Assembly: GCF_000379685.1 (NCBI RefSeq)
Contig: NZ_KB903249.1
Coordinates: forward strand, 1,009,911-1,073,910
DNA: 64,000 nt
Origin: Catelliglobosispora koreensis DSM 44566
GTDB lineage: Bacteria > Actinomycetota > Actinomycetes > Mycobacteriales > Micromonosporaceae
Direction: 5' to 3'
Shown here: positions 34,811-43,219 of the stretch, one piece after another
Numbering within the stretch: position 1 is the first letter of the stretch
Layout of the letters: each line of letters starts with the position of its first letter
Notes under the pieces: generated by a model
Told to the model about the DNA's origin: nothing
What the model saw: only the letters and a program-made list of their open reading frames with translations
Databases searched by the model: none
Translations under genes and position numbers: made by a program

Positions 34811-35462
34811 GAACCTGTCGGCCAGCTACGGCGAGGCCCAAGTGCTGCGCGGGGTCAGCATGTCCGCGGGCAAGGGCGAAGTGGTCACCCTCTGCGGCCG
34901 CAACGGCGCGGGCAAGACGACCCTGTTGCGGTGTGTCATGGGGCTGCTGCCTTACACAGGACGGGTTTCTTTAGACGGCAACGATTTAGCGCGCAAAGCG
35001 TCGTATCAGCGTGCCCGGCTGGGCGTGGGCTGGGTGCCCGACGATCGCGGAACCTACGCCACGCTGACCGTCGCCGAGAGCTTGTCGCTGCGGGTGTCCA
35101 AAGACGGCTGGCCGTTGCAGCGGGTCTACGACGCGTTTCCCAACCTGTACGCCCGCCGCGCTTCGGCGGCCACGAAACTGTCCGGCGGCGAACAGCAGAT
35201 GCTCGCCCTCGCCCGCGTGCTGCGCATGGGATCACGGCTGATGCTGTGCGACGAACCGACCGAAGGACTTTCGCCGTTGCTCGTCGAGCAGGTCGGCGCG
35301 ATTTTGCGCCAGGCCAAGGAACACGGCGTCACCGTGCTGCTCGTGGAACAGAATCTGCACTTCGCGGCCACCGTCGCGGACAAGTACTACCTGCTCGCCG
35401 AGGGCGAGGTCCGGCCCACCACGCCGGACGACAAAGAACTTCTTACCTATTTGGGAGTGTGA
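34797..35462 (+). CDS. livF: Branched-chain amino acid-type ABC importer ATPase, LivF
   Basis: 221 residues from the ATG at 34797, overlapping livG by 14 nt. Walker [17 protein letters not shown], the LivF-type motif VPDDRGTYATLTVAESL, signature LSGGEQQMLALAR and Walker B LMLCDEPTEGLSP are all present. It pairs with LivG to energise the two permeases. The length is typical. Confidence 0.92.
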   Translation: MLDIENLSASYGEAQVLRGVSMSAGKGEVVTLCGRNGAGKTTLLRCVMGLLPYTGRVSLDGNDLARKASYQRARLGVGWVPDDRGTYATLTVAESLSLRVSKDGWPLQRVYDAFPNLYARRASAATKLSGGEQQMLALARVLRMGSRLMLCDEPTEGLSPLLVEQVGAILRQAKEHGVTVLLVEQNLHFAATVADKYYLLAEGEVRPTTPDDKELLTYLGV

Positions 35463-35468
35463 ATATAT

Positions 35469-36713
35469 ATGCGCAGGTGGGCGATACTGTGTGCCGTCGC
35501 TTTAACCGCGGCCGCGGGATGTGGTGGTGGGGGACCGGCCGGGTCAGGGTCGGGCAAACTGAGCGACGGCAAAGTCGTCTTCGGTGTCCTCAACGACCAG
35601 TCCGGCGTCTACGCTCAGCTCAGCGGTAAGAACTCGGTAGAGGCCGTCGAGATGGCCATGGCTGACTACAAAGCCAAATATGGCGACAAGGCTGTGGTCA
35701 AGGAACTCGCCGTCGAATCGGTTGACCACCAGAACAAGCCTGACATCGCCAACGCCAAAGCCGCGGAACTCTACGACCGCAAGGCTGTCGACGCGATCCT
35801 TGACGTGCCAACGTCTTCGGCCGCTCTGAAGGTCGCCGACGTCGCCAAAGAGAAGAAGAAGCTCTACTTCAACATCACCGCCGCGACCACGGATCTGACG
35901 GGCAAGGCGTGTAACAAGTACACCTTCCACTACGCCTATGACACCTACATGCTCGCCAACGGGACGGGTAAAACCGTTACCGACCAAGGGGCGAAGAACT
36001 GGTACCTCGTCTACCCCGACTACCAGTTCGGCCAAGACATGACAGCCTCGTTCGAGGCGGCCATCAAGAAGGCGGGCGGCAGTGTCGTGGCCAAGGACCC
36101 GGCGCCGTTCCCGAACGCCTCCGGTGACTTCTCCACCTATCTGCTCAAGGCACCTAGCCTGACACCAAAACCCCACGTCCTGGGGACGATGCAAGCCGGT
36201 GCGGAACTGGTCGCTTTGGTCAAGCAGTACAACGAATTCAAGCTGCGGGAAAAGGGAGTCGGGCTGGCCGTCGGCCTGATGTTCCTGACCGACATCCACT
36301 CACTGACCCCAGACGCGTTGGCAGGCACGACCTACACCGACGCCTGGTACTGGAACTACGACCTCAAGAGCCGCGAGTTCGCTGACCGGTTCCAAAAGGA
36401 GACCGGCACGCGGCCGACCTTCGCCCACGCGGCCAACTACTCGGCGGCCATGCAATACCTGGAAGCCGTGCAAGCCACCGGCACCGACAACGCTGACGAG
36501 ATCGTGAAGTACCTCGAAGGCCGCACTGTCGAAGACGTGTTCCTGCGCAACGGAAAGATCCGTGCCGAGGACCACCGTGTCGTGCACGACGCCTACCTCG
36601 CTCAGGTCAAGCCGTCCAAAGAGGTCGCCGAGCCCTGGGATTATGTCAAGGTGCTCAAGACGATCCCGGCCGCGGAAGCGTTCCGTGCCCCGTCGGCGGA
36701 CTGCAAACTCTGA
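35469..36713 (+). CDS. livJ: Lipoprotein substrate-binding protein of the Liv-type ABC importer
   Basis: 414 residues, beginning MRRWAILCAVALTAAAGC: a lipoprotein signal with the lipobox cysteine at residue 18, followed by a Gly/Ser linker. The mature part is a type I periplasmic-binding fold (VVFGVLNDQSGVYAQLSG, then NKPDIANAKAAELYDRKAVDAILD). The group includes binding proteins for branched-chain amino acids and also for amides and other small ligands; the ligand is not determined here. Its stop overlaps the livH start (TGATG). Confidence 0.88.
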   Translation: MRRWAILCAVALTAAAGCGGGGPAGSGSGKLSDGKVVFGVLNDQSGVYAQLSGKNSVEAVEMAMADYKAKYGDKAVVKELAVESVDHQNKPDIANAKAAELYDRKAVDAILDVPTSSAALKVADVAKEKKKLYFNITAATTDLTGKACNKYTFHYAYDTYMLANGTGKTVTDQGAKNWYLVYPDYQFGQDMTASFEAAIKKAGGSVVAKDPAPFPNASGDFSTYLLKAPSLTPKPHVLGTMQAGAELVALVKQYNEFKLREKGVGLAVGLMFLTDIHSLTPDALAGTTYTDAWYWNYDLKSREFADRFQKETGTRPTFAHAANYSAAMQYLEAVQATGTDNADEIVKYLEGRTVEDVFLRNGKIRAEDHRVVHDAYLAQVKPSKEVAEPWDYVKVLKTIPAAEAFRAPSADCKL

Positions 36714-37567
36714 TGGCACAGCACATCTTTAACGGCCTGGTCGGGGGGAGCTTCCTAGCTCTGGTCGCCCTCGGCCTGGCCGTTATCTTCGGGATGCTGC
36801 GGGTGGTGAACTTCGCCCACGGCGCGATCTACATGCTCGGGGCGTTCCTCGCCCTCAGCATGCCGTCGTTTTGGTGGGCGCTGATTCTGGTGCCCCTCGT
36901 GCTCGCGGCCGGTGGGATGGTCCTCGAGCGCACCCTCGTGCACCGGCTGGCCAAACTTGACCCGCTCTACAACTTTCTGCTCACGTTTGGCCTGACGCTG
37001 ATTTTCCAGGACCTGGTGAAGTGGCGCTTCGGGGTGCAGTCCACGCCTTATCCCACGCCGGGCGGCCTGACGGGGTCGGTCGACTTCGGCGCGTTCGACT
37101 TTCCCGCGTACCGCGTCTTCGTGCTCGCGATGGCGGCACTGATCTGTTTTGGTGTGTGGTTCCTGTTGTCGCGTACCAGGGTTGGCCTGATCGTGCGCGC
37201 CAGCACGGAACGCCCCGAGCTCACGCAAGCACTCGGCATCAACGTCGGCCGCTGGGTCACGCCGGTGTTCGGTTTCGGCTGCGCCCTAGCCGGTCTCGCC
37301 GGAGTCCTCGCCGCACCGATGCGGGCCGTGCATCCGCTCATGGGCGCCGATCTCATCATCGTCGTGTTCGCGGTCGTGGTCATCGGCGGCCTCGGCTCCA
37401 TCTTCGGCTCGGTCGCCGCGGCCTTCGTCATCGGAGTGCTGCAGGCGCTCAGTGAGGCCTATTTGGACAGTGCGCTCGTTTCGCAAATCCTGGTCTATCT
37501 GGTGATGGCCGTAGTGCTGCTGTGGCGGCCTTCCGGTTTGTTCGGGCGAGAGGAATCCCCGGCGTGA
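36713..37567 (+). CDS. livH: Liv-type ABC importer permease LivH
   Basis: 284 residues. About eight hydrophobic segments and the LivH pattern GLAVIFGMLRVVNFAHGAIYMLGAF near the N-terminus, with FGFGCALAGLAGVLAAPM and VVVIGGLGSIFGSVAAA near residues 180-235. It forms the membrane pore with LivM. It overlaps livM by four bases (GTGA). Confidence 0.93.
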   Translation: MAQHIFNGLVGGSFLALVALGLAVIFGMLRVVNFAHGAIYMLGAFLALSMPSFWWALILVPLVLAAGGMVLERTLVHRLAKLDPLYNFLLTFGLTLIFQDLVKWRFGVQSTPYPTPGGLTGSVDFGAFDFPAYRVFVLAMAALICFGVWFLLSRTRVGLIVRASTERPELTQALGINVGRWVTPVFGFGCALAGLAGVLAAPMRAVHPLMGADLIIVVFAVVVIGGLGSIFGSVAAAFVIGVLQALSEAYLDSALVSQILVYLVMAVVLLWRPSGLFGREESPA

Positions 37568-38475
37568 AACTCAAATGGATTCTGCTTCCGGCCGCGATCG
37601 TCTTCGCGTTGTGGCTGCCGTTCGGGCTTTACCCGGCGGTCGCGGTCGAAATCCTGTGCTGGGCGCTGTTCGCCGTGTCGATCGACCTTCTTCTGGGGTA
37701 CGTGGGGCTGCTTTCCTTCGGCCACGCGGCGTTTTGGGGAGCTTCCGCTTATGCGACCGGCCTGATCGCTATCAACTGGGACTGGCCGTTTCCTTTGGCG
37801 GTGCTAAGCGGGGCAGTGGTCGCGACCCTTATCGCGGTGCCCGTTGGCTATCTCGCGGTCAAGCGCACCGGAATCTATTTCGCGATGGTGACGCTGGCGT
37901 TCGCGCAGATGGTTTATGTCATCGCCAACAAGTGGAGTTCACTGACCGGCGGTGAGAACGGGCTGCAAAGCGTGCCGCGCACCATCACGGACAACTTCTA
38001 CTTCTACTACGCCGCATTGCCGATCGTCGTGCTGGGACTGTTGCTCGCCTGGCGGATCGTCCACTCGCCGTTTGGCCGTGTTCTTGTGGCGATCCGCGAT
38101 AACCCTTCGCGGGCAAGGGCTCTGGGCTATCCGGTGCACCGCTACAAACTGCTCGCCTTCATGCTGTCGGCTTTCCTTGCCGGGCTGGGTGGGGGACTGT
38201 TCGCGATGGGACACCGTTTCGTCTCGCTGGACGTTCTGCATTGGACGACCTCCGGCAAGGCTGTCATCGTGGTCGTGCTCGGCGGCATCGGCACCTTGTG
38301 GGGCGGCGTGCTTGGCGCGGCCATCATCACGCGGCTCGAAGACTTCCTCTCGTTTTCCGGCTTCGACCAGATCGGCCTGGTGACCGGGGGCATCTTCGTC
38401 CTGGCCGTGTTGCTGTTCCGCGCTGGCGTATGGGGCACCCTCGCCAAAATCCCGGCCCGCCTATCGCGCAGGTAG
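37564..38475 (+). CDS. livM: Liv-type ABC importer permease LivM
   Basis: 303 residues from the GTG at 37564, overlapping the livH stop. The LivM pattern ALFAVSIDLLLGYVGLLSFGHAAFWG near residue 40 and VVVLGGIGTLWGGVLGAAI near 245 are clear, with nine or so hydrophobic segments. It is the last of the Liv genes; a DUF4345 gene starts 10 nt further and may be co-transcribed. Confidence 0.93.
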   Translation: MKLKWILLPAAIVFALWLPFGLYPAVAVEILCWALFAVSIDLLLGYVGLLSFGHAAFWGASAYATGLIAINWDWPFPLAVLSGAVVATLIAVPVGYLAVKRTGIYFAMVTLAFAQMVYVIANKWSSLTGGENGLQSVPRTITDNFYFYYAALPIVVLGLLLAWRIVHSPFGRVLVAIRDNPSRARALGYPVHRYKLLAFMLSAFLAGLGGGLFAMGHRFVSLDVLHWTTSGKAVIVVVLGGIGTLWGGVLGAAIITRLEDFLSFSGFDQIGLVTGGIFVLAVLLFRAGVWGTLAKIPARLSRR

Positions 38476-38485
38476 TGTTGCCCGC

Positions 38486-38866
38486 GTGAGTCGTAGAGCC
38501 CTTCAAATCGTTCTGGCTGTGCTAGCCACGGTCGCGGTGGCCTCCGGGCTGGCTGGCATGCTCTTCGGGCCGGTGACGCTGCCCGATGGCGAGGCCGTGA
38601 ACGCCACCGTCGACAGCGAGTACCGGTTCACCAACGCGTTCTGGTTCACCGCCGGACTGGTCGCCTGGTGGGCGGTGCCGCGCGTGGAGAAGGTCACGAC
38701 CGTGCTGCGGGTGACACTCGGCGCGGTAGTCCTCGGCGGTTTTGCCCGGCTGATGGCGGTCGCCGCATCAGGCTGGCCACACTTTGTTTTCCGCATCGCC
38801 CTCGTCGTGGAACTCGTCGTGGTGCCGATCCTGCTGTGGTGGCAGAGCCGGATCCGCACCGACTAG
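38486..38866 (+). CDS. DUF4345 membrane protein
   Basis: 126 residues from a GTG start. Four hydrophobic segments, with the DUF4345 pattern VNATVDSEYRFTNAFWFTAGLVAWW and FARLMAVAASGWPH. No function is known for the family. It starts 10 nt after livM, so it is probably read as part of the Liv operon. Its TAG stop shares CTAG with the stop of the response regulator. Confidence 0.85.
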   Translation: MSRRALQIVLAVLATVAVASGLAGMLFGPVTLPDGEAVNATVDSEYRFTNAFWFTAGLVAWWAVPRVEKVTTVLRVTLGAVVLGGFARLMAVAASGWPHFVFRIALVVELVVVPILLWWQSRIRTD

Positions 38867-39486
38867 ATCAGGCCACGATCGCGGGCATAGAGAGCCGCCT
38901 GCGTCCGGTCACGCAGGCCCAGCCGTTCCAGCACTTTGGACAGATAGTTCTTCACCGTGCCCTCGGACAAGAACAGCTCGGCGGCGATCTCACGGTTCGT
39001 CAGGCCGCGCGCGACGAGTCTCAGCACCGCTAGCTCCCGCTCAGGTAACTCAACCGTGGGCTGGACCCGTGCCGTGAGAGCCTTCGTCACCAGCGCCGCG
39101 GCCGCCGGGTCGAGCGGGGTGATGCCGCGGTGCGCTAAGCGAACGGCATCAGCCAGCTCGCGAGACGGAAGGTCCTTGAGCAGATATCCGGTGGCACCCG
39201 CTTTCAGCGAGGCCACCACATATTCCTCGTCATCAAACGTCGTCAGCATGATGACCCGGATGCCCGGCTGCCGTTGCCGCAACGCGGTCACCGCGGCGAC
39301 ACCGTCCATGACCGGCATCCTGATGTCCATCAGCACCACATCCGGTTGCAGCGCAACAGCTTGCTCGATCGCTTCACGCCCATCGTTAGCGGTGCCAACG
39401 ACATCGATCCCGTCCTGGAGGGCCAGCAGCGACGCGATGCCTTCCCGGATGAGCTGCTGATCATCCACCACCAGCACCCGGATCAT
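38863..39486 (-). CDS. NarL/FixJ-family response regulator
   Basis: 207 residues from the ATG at 39486, which overlaps the kinase stop codon (ATGA). Receiver domain 1-120: acidic pocket in VVDDQQLIREG, phosphoacceptor Asp54 in VLMDIRMP, Thr in IMLTTFDD and Lys in GYLLKDLP. LuxR-type HTH near the C-terminus: LPERELAVLRLVARGLTNREIA, then LSEGTVKNYLSKVLERLGL. It acts as the output of the kinase encoded just upstream; target genes are unknown. Confidence 0.95.
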   Translation of the reverse strand: MIRVLVVDDQQLIREGIASLLALQDGIDVVGTANDGREAIEQAVALQPDVVLMDIRMPVMDGVAAVTALRQRQPGIRVIMLTTFDDEEYVVASLKAGATGYLLKDLPSRELADAVRLAHRGITPLDPAAAALVTKALTARVQPTVELPERELAVLRLVARGLTNREIAAELFLSEGTVKNYLSKVLERLGLRDRTQAALYARDRGLI

Positions 39487-40529
39487 CGGGGAATCCAAAC
39501 CTTGACTCTGGTACCAGACACAGCCGCGTTTTCCAGCACTACCTGACCGCCTGCGGCACTCACGCGAGCCCGCATACTGCTTAGCCCGAATCCTTCCGCC
39601 GCACCGTTGAGCCCGTGCCCGTTGTCGGTCACCGTTAACTCGGCAAGCTCCGGGCCGAGATCCGCGCTGACACTGATCTTGGTCGCGTTGGCGTGCCGCC
39701 GGGCGTTGGTGATGCCTTCCTGCGCGGCGCGGTAGAGGATGGTGTGCACGCTTTCTGAGTACCCACCGGTGGTGTTGAAGGTTATGGAAACATCGGGTGC
39801 GGCGAGCCTGGGCAAGGCGGTGGCCAGATCGAACGGCCCGTCCCCGGAACGCATGGTGCGCACGGACTCCCGGACTTCGGCCAAAGCGAGTTTCGCCGAC
39901 TTCGCGGCATCCTTGACCGCACGGTCGGCCTCACTGGCGTCCCGGTCGCGGTAAGCGGCCGCCTTCTCCAGCAGCACCACCACCGCGGTGAGATGGTGCC
40001 CAAGGTCGTCGTGGATATCGCGGGCCATTTTCTGCCGCTCCGCCGCAGCGGACAGGCGAGCGATTTCCTTGCGGCCCTTGCGTTCCTCGACGGCTACCGC
40101 CGCCATCGCGATGGCGAGCACAATCCCGATGCCGAACATGAGGAGATCGGACAGACTCTCCACATTGGAGTACCAACGCGGTTGCGTCGCCATGAACACG
40201 ATGAGACAACCCGCCCCAAGAGCGACGCTGACCGCCCGGCCATACGTGAAATAGGCGAGGAACGGCACCAAAACGAACAGCACCCGCGACAGTCCCGAAC
40301 CATCGGCGTAGGACACCGCCACGAAAAGCACAGCCTGCCCCGTGAGCACGACTCCCGCGTTGAGCCTGCGCGCGGCGGGCAACTCCAGGGCTGCCAACGC
40401 TGCCAGGGCACCAAGAAACAACGGCAGGCGGGTGTCGCCTAACCCGGCCGCCCCGGCATAAAGCCCAGCGGCCAGGACCGCTCCGTAGAGCAGCGGCGAC
40501 ACCCACGCAACGGGCCTGTCTGACGTCAC
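39483..40529 (-). CDS. Sensor histidine kinase (NarX/DesK-like, HisKA_3 type)
   Basis: 348 residues from a GTG start overlapping the upstream stop. Five or six transmembrane segments in residues 10-145 with no large external domain, so the signal is probably sensed in the membrane. Phosphorylated His173 lies in MARDIHDDLGHHL. The HATPase_c domain ends the protein, with the N box in QEGITNARRHANA and a G box in DNGHGLNG...GFGLSSMRARV. It forms a coupled operon with a small membrane protein (upstream) and the response regulator (downstream). Confidence 0.94.
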   Translation of the reverse strand: MTSDRPVAWVSPLLYGAVLAAGLYAGAAGLGDTRLPLFLGALAALAALELPAARRLNAGVVLTGQAVLFVAVSYADGSGLSRVLFVLVPFLAYFTYGRAVSVALGAGCLIVFMATQPRWYSNVESLSDLLMFGIGIVLAIAMAAVAVEERKGRKEIARLSAAAERQKMARDIHDDLGHHLTAVVVLLEKAAAYRDRDASEADRAVKDAAKSAKLALAEVRESVRTMRSGDGPFDLATALPRLAAPDVSITFNTTGGYSESVHTILYRAAQEGITNARRHANATKISVSADLGPELAELTVTDNGHGLNGAAEGFGLSSMRARVSAAGGQVVLENAAVSGTRVKVWIPR

Positions 40530-41083
40530 GGCATCGAGACTACGGCGGCCCGGCGCCAGACCACGACTGACAGCCAGATAACGCTTGCCGCACCGATGAC
40601 GTGCAGCCCACTAGTCAGCACCGTGTCCGGCAACGACGCGAACACCGCTAGCAGGGGCAGCGCCGTGAAGTAGCCGATGACGGGCAGTTTCGGGAACACT
40701 TTCGCCTTGAGCATCGAGATGCCAAACAGAATCGTGCCGAGGACGAAAACCGCCGCACAGCTGAGGATCGCTACCTTTGTTGGCATCGGCACCGTCGTGA
40801 CGTCCAAGAAGAACAGCACGAGGTTGAGCGAGAAAGCCACTCCCGCGAACAACCCGAGCCCGATGACGTTCGCCAGATACGCGAACCCTCCGAAACTGCC
40901 CGCTTCTTTGCGCTGAAGCAAATACATTGCCGTCAACGCCGGCGCCCCAAACGCCGCTCCCAGCCCGACCACGAAACTCGTCGCCCCCGTCTCACCGGTC
41001 ACCGACTCAACAGCACCCGGCACCCCGAGCGACAACCCCAGCACCACACCGCAAACCGCACCGGCTCGCATCATTTCCTTCAT
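40526..41083 (-). CDS. Membrane protein, first gene of the two-component operon
   Basis: 185 residues, five or six hydrophobic segments (for example AVCGVVLGLSLGVPGAV, YLANVIGLGLFAGVAFSLNLVLFF broken here at GLFAG, and VAILSCAAVFVLGTILFG). No family name is recognised. Its stop overlaps the start of the kinase (GTGA), so the two are made together. It could be an accessory sensor or a protein under the same control. Confidence 0.75.
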   Translation of the reverse strand: MKEMMRAGAVCGVVLGLSLGVPGAVESVTGETGATSFVVGLGAAFGAPALTAMYLLQRKEAGSFGGFAYLANVIGLGLFAGVAFSLNLVLFFLDVTTVPMPTKVAILSCAAVFVLGTILFGISMLKAKVFPKLPVIGYFTALPLLAVFASLPDTVLTSGLHVIGAASVIWLSVVVWRRAAVVSMP

Positions 41084-41239
41084 GCCACGGACGCTACGAA
41101 TCCATCCCGCCAGCGGTCAGTGCCATCCGGCCAACATCGCCTTAGCCAGACGTCACCTGCTTCACCCCCGCCCGCGCCGCGCTTGCCGGCCGCTTCCGCG
41201 CCGCTTCTGCTTCCGCTGCCGTGGCGGGGATCTTGAACT

Positions 41240-41305
41240 GTGATCCACAGCCCGAAAAGGGTGATCCAATGGCCTGCTGGGCACACCCTTTGGGCTGTGG
41301 ATCAC
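41240..41305. repeat. GTGATCCACA repeat locus B1, long imperfect hairpin
   Basis: GTGATCCACAGCCC (41240-41253) pairs perfectly with GGGCTGTGGATCAC (41292-41305). Inside, AAAGGGTG (41256-41263) pairs with CACCCTTT (41284-41291). Together they make a 22-bp stem with a 2-nt bulge and a 20-nt loop. A further half-copy, GTGATCCA, starts at 41261. Confidence 0.85.
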
Positions 41306-41422
41306 GTCCCAACATCCACATCCATGCGGTTGTCATCGATGTCCTGCAGTCAAACCGGCGCACCCCCCCCACAACTAGGGCACATGCGTGTCCAAGCCGG
41401 ACATGGAGTCGTCCAGGGACGC

Positions 41423-41525
41423 TGATCCACATCCACAAGTGAGATCCACAGCCCGGCAGACGTGATCAAACTGCCTGTGGATCACGTCCCAAGGGATGTC
41501 GATCGCGCAAATGGATGTGGATCAC
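41423..41525. repeat. GTGATCCACA repeat locus B2
   Basis: TGATCCACATCC (41423-41434) and GGATGTGGATCA (41513-41524) are perfect inverted copies. Between them lie GAGATCCACAGCCC (41441-41454), ACGTGATCAAA (41460-41470) and CTGTGGATCACGTCCC (41475-41490). The order outer GATCCACATCC, inner ACGTGATCAAA, outer GGATGTGGATCAC matches locus A at 21.6 kb. Confidence 0.82.
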
Positions 41526-41589
41526 GATGAACCCGTCACTGAGACGGCGCAGGACGAGGTGCGACGTGTGGCGCGGTACGGCGGCAAAA

Positions 41590-41760
41590 CAGAAGCGGCG
41601 GTCAGCGGAAACGGCGCAAGCAGAAGCGGCGGTCAGCGGAAACGGCGCAAGCAGAAGCGGCGGCATGCGGAAGCCGCGGCAAAACAGAAGCGGCGGCAGG
41701 CGGAAAGCGGCGCATGCGGAAGCGCGTGGGCAGAAGCGGTGTGGGCAGAAGCGGTGTGGG
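41590..41760. repeat. Tandem array of CAGAAGCGG-headed units
   Basis: Six units, each beginning CAGAAGCGG. Units one and two are identical 31-mers (41590-41620 and 41621-41651), unit three is 33 nt (41652-41684), unit four is diverged (41685-41730), and units five and six are identical 15-mers (41731-41745, 41746-41760). Not part of a credible gene. Confidence 0.8.
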
Positions 41761-41785
41761 TGAAGGTGGGAAGGAAGGGGGTGGG

Positions 41786-42511
41786 CTAGACGGCTGAGGG
41801 GCGGGTGGGGGAGAAGAGTTCGCTGATCTCGACGGTTGCCAGGGCGTCGAGGAGGGCGTCGGTGCCGGAGCGGACCTTGAGGGCGACCTCTGCCGGGTGT
41901 AGCGGCACCAGGGCGAGCAGGGAAATGTCCTTTCCCGACTCGGTCTTGATGACGTGCGCCGACGGGTCGCAGCGCAACATTGGTGCCACGAGGGCGCCAG
42001 CGAACGGGACGCCTGGCAGGTAAGGCGAAGGCGGATCTCCGTTGGGCACAGAATGCCACAGGCCGATCCACGTGTTGTATTCGTGGGGCAGGCGGGCGAT
42101 CGACTTCAGCAGGCCTATCGGCCAGTAGTTGCGGTCTTCACGGAACGTGTCGCCACTTAGCTCCCAGTCGGCGGGCAGGCAGAGCATCAGCTCGGCGTAG
42201 GGGCTGTCGTTTGCCTCAGCGGGCACCGACATCGCCAGGTCGCTCATGCCGTCGGTGACAAGAGTGTAGAACGGCCGTTCCGCCGTAGGCGTGACCACGT
42301 GAATGTCGATGCGCACCAGATCGGAAGCCAGCTCGTGCCAGACGTAGGAGATGGGACCGAAGTGGTGGGTGACATGCTGGCCGATCGCTTCAACGGCATA
42401 AGGGTCAGGCTCGGCGGCAGGCACCCACTGCTGGTCCCGCGGGGCGTGACGAAGGACGCCCGAACCCTGAGGAGCGTCAGAAGATCCCATACCGCGCACC
42501 ATAAACGCCAC
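41786..42511 (-). CDS. Suppressor-of-fused (SUFU) domain protein
   Basis: 241 residues from a GTG at 42511; ATGs at 42502 and 42490 are alternatives. The SUFU pattern is clear: AIGQHVTHHFGPISYVWHELASD, FYTLVTDGMSDLAM, and YAELMLCLPADWELSG...NYWPIGLLKSIARLPHEYNTWIGLWHSV (interrupted). Bacterial SUFU proteins are known mostly as immunity proteins of toxin systems or as stand-alone genes. It starts 21 nt after the stop of the azole-peptide methyltransferase, on the same strand, so it may be the last gene of that operon and could serve self-protection; this is inference. Confidence 0.8.
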   Translation of the reverse strand: MAFMVRGMGSSDAPQGSGVLRHAPRDQQWVPAAEPDPYAVEAIGQHVTHHFGPISYVWHELASDLVRIDIHVVTPTAERPFYTLVTDGMSDLAMSVPAEANDSPYAELMLCLPADWELSGDTFREDRNYWPIGLLKSIARLPHEYNTWIGLWHSVPNGDPPSPYLPGVPFAGALVAPMLRCDPSAHVIKTESGKDISLLALVPLHPAEVALKVRSGTDALLDALATVEISELFSPTRPSAV

Positions 42512-42532
42512 TCGACACGTTGCGTAACCGTG

Positions 42533-43219
42533 CTAACGGGTGAGGTGCAGGACCCCATCGACGATAGCGTGGCTGGAAGGCGACGGCGCGCGTGGAACAG
42601 GTAGCGGACGGTAATCGACCACGGTCCATCCGGCGTCTTCGAAGACGGTCAGACTGTCCAATCCCCACAGGGAAATGCCAGTCTGCGCGGCCATAAAAGC
42701 CGCCGACGATGCGGGCACGATGTCGGCGATCCAGTGGCTGCCTGGCAGACAAGAAGCCAGAGCCGCGAGCTCAGACGGCGACAGGTAGACCAGCAGACCT
42801 TCCGTCAGCACCACATCGGCGGTCAGAGTAGAAGGCAGAGACCGGGCGTCGCCGGCGATGCGATGCACGGGACAGCTCACCGAGTACCCACTGAGGATGT
42901 TGGTTTTGAGCTCTAAAACCGGCGCCGCGTCGACCTCGGTGAGCGACACGCACGTGGATAGGTCGAGCCGGTAGGGGCGGGTGCAGAGCCCGGCGCCCAG
43001 GTTCAAGACCGTCCGCCCAGGACACCATTCCAAGAGCATCGAATCGATAATGCGGGTACGCGATAAGACCTCGCCGGTGCCCGAAGCAACCATCGCCCGC
43101 TGCGTGGCCGAAAGCGCCGTGGCAAACAGTGAAGCGAGCGGATCGATGGACACGCGGCAGGCGGCGGCGATGAACGCCGTCGCCTGCACCGGTGGCGCTA
43201 TTCCCAACGGAACAGCCAT
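42533..43219 (-). CDS. Leucine carboxyl methyltransferase-like SAM enzyme of the azole-peptide operon
   Basis: 228 residues from the ATG at 43219 (MAVPLGIAPPVQATAF). Motif I VLNLGAGLCTRPYRL (near residue 70) and SLTEVDAAPVLELK are in the form typical of the LCM/PPM1-type class I fold, and VVLTEGLLVYLSPSEL is the usual LCM later motif. LCM relatives methylate carboxylates; other O-methyl transfers also occur. It overlaps the permease gene by 22 nt, so it is in the operon and probably alters the mature peptide or its precursor. Confidence 0.8.
   Translation of the reverse strand: MAVPLGIAPPVQATAFIAAACRVSIDPLASLFATALSATQRAMVASGTGEVLSRTRIIDSMLLEWCPGRTVLNLGAGLCTRPYRLDLSTCVSLTEVDAAPVLELKTNILSGYSVSCPVHRIAGDARSLPSTLTADVVLTEGLLVYLSPSELAALASCLPGSHWIADIVPASSAAFMAAQTGISLWGLDSLTVFEDAGWTVVDYRPLPVPRAPSPSSHAIVDGVLHLTR

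Larger units (their letters stand above)
41084..41785. other. 700-nt gene-free region rich in repeats
   Basis: No convincing gene on either strand: open frames here are low-complexity (poly Arg/Ala/Ser) with no conserved pattern. The region holds two groups of GTGATCCACA-type inverted repeats (41240-41305 and 41423-41525), a CAGAAGCGG tandem array (41590-41760), an inverted copy of that unit (41201-41209) and a run of eight Cs at 41363. Confidence 0.6.

Noticed and set aside
41240-41525. Cluster of DnaA-box-like TGATCCACA sites as a replication origin
   Set aside because: No dnaA, dnaN, gyrB or AT-rich unwinding region nearby; the sites are better explained as a repeat family.
41496-41789. 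Open frame of 97 codons on the plus strand through the tandem array
   Set aside because: It consists of repeat translation (Arg/Lys/Ala/Gly) with no conserved pattern and no ribosome site.
41466-42071. Open frame of 201 codons on the minus strand over the repeat array
   Set aside because: Composition is Pro/Arg/His-rich, it crosses the tandem repeats and it overlaps the well-supported SUFU gene in another frame.
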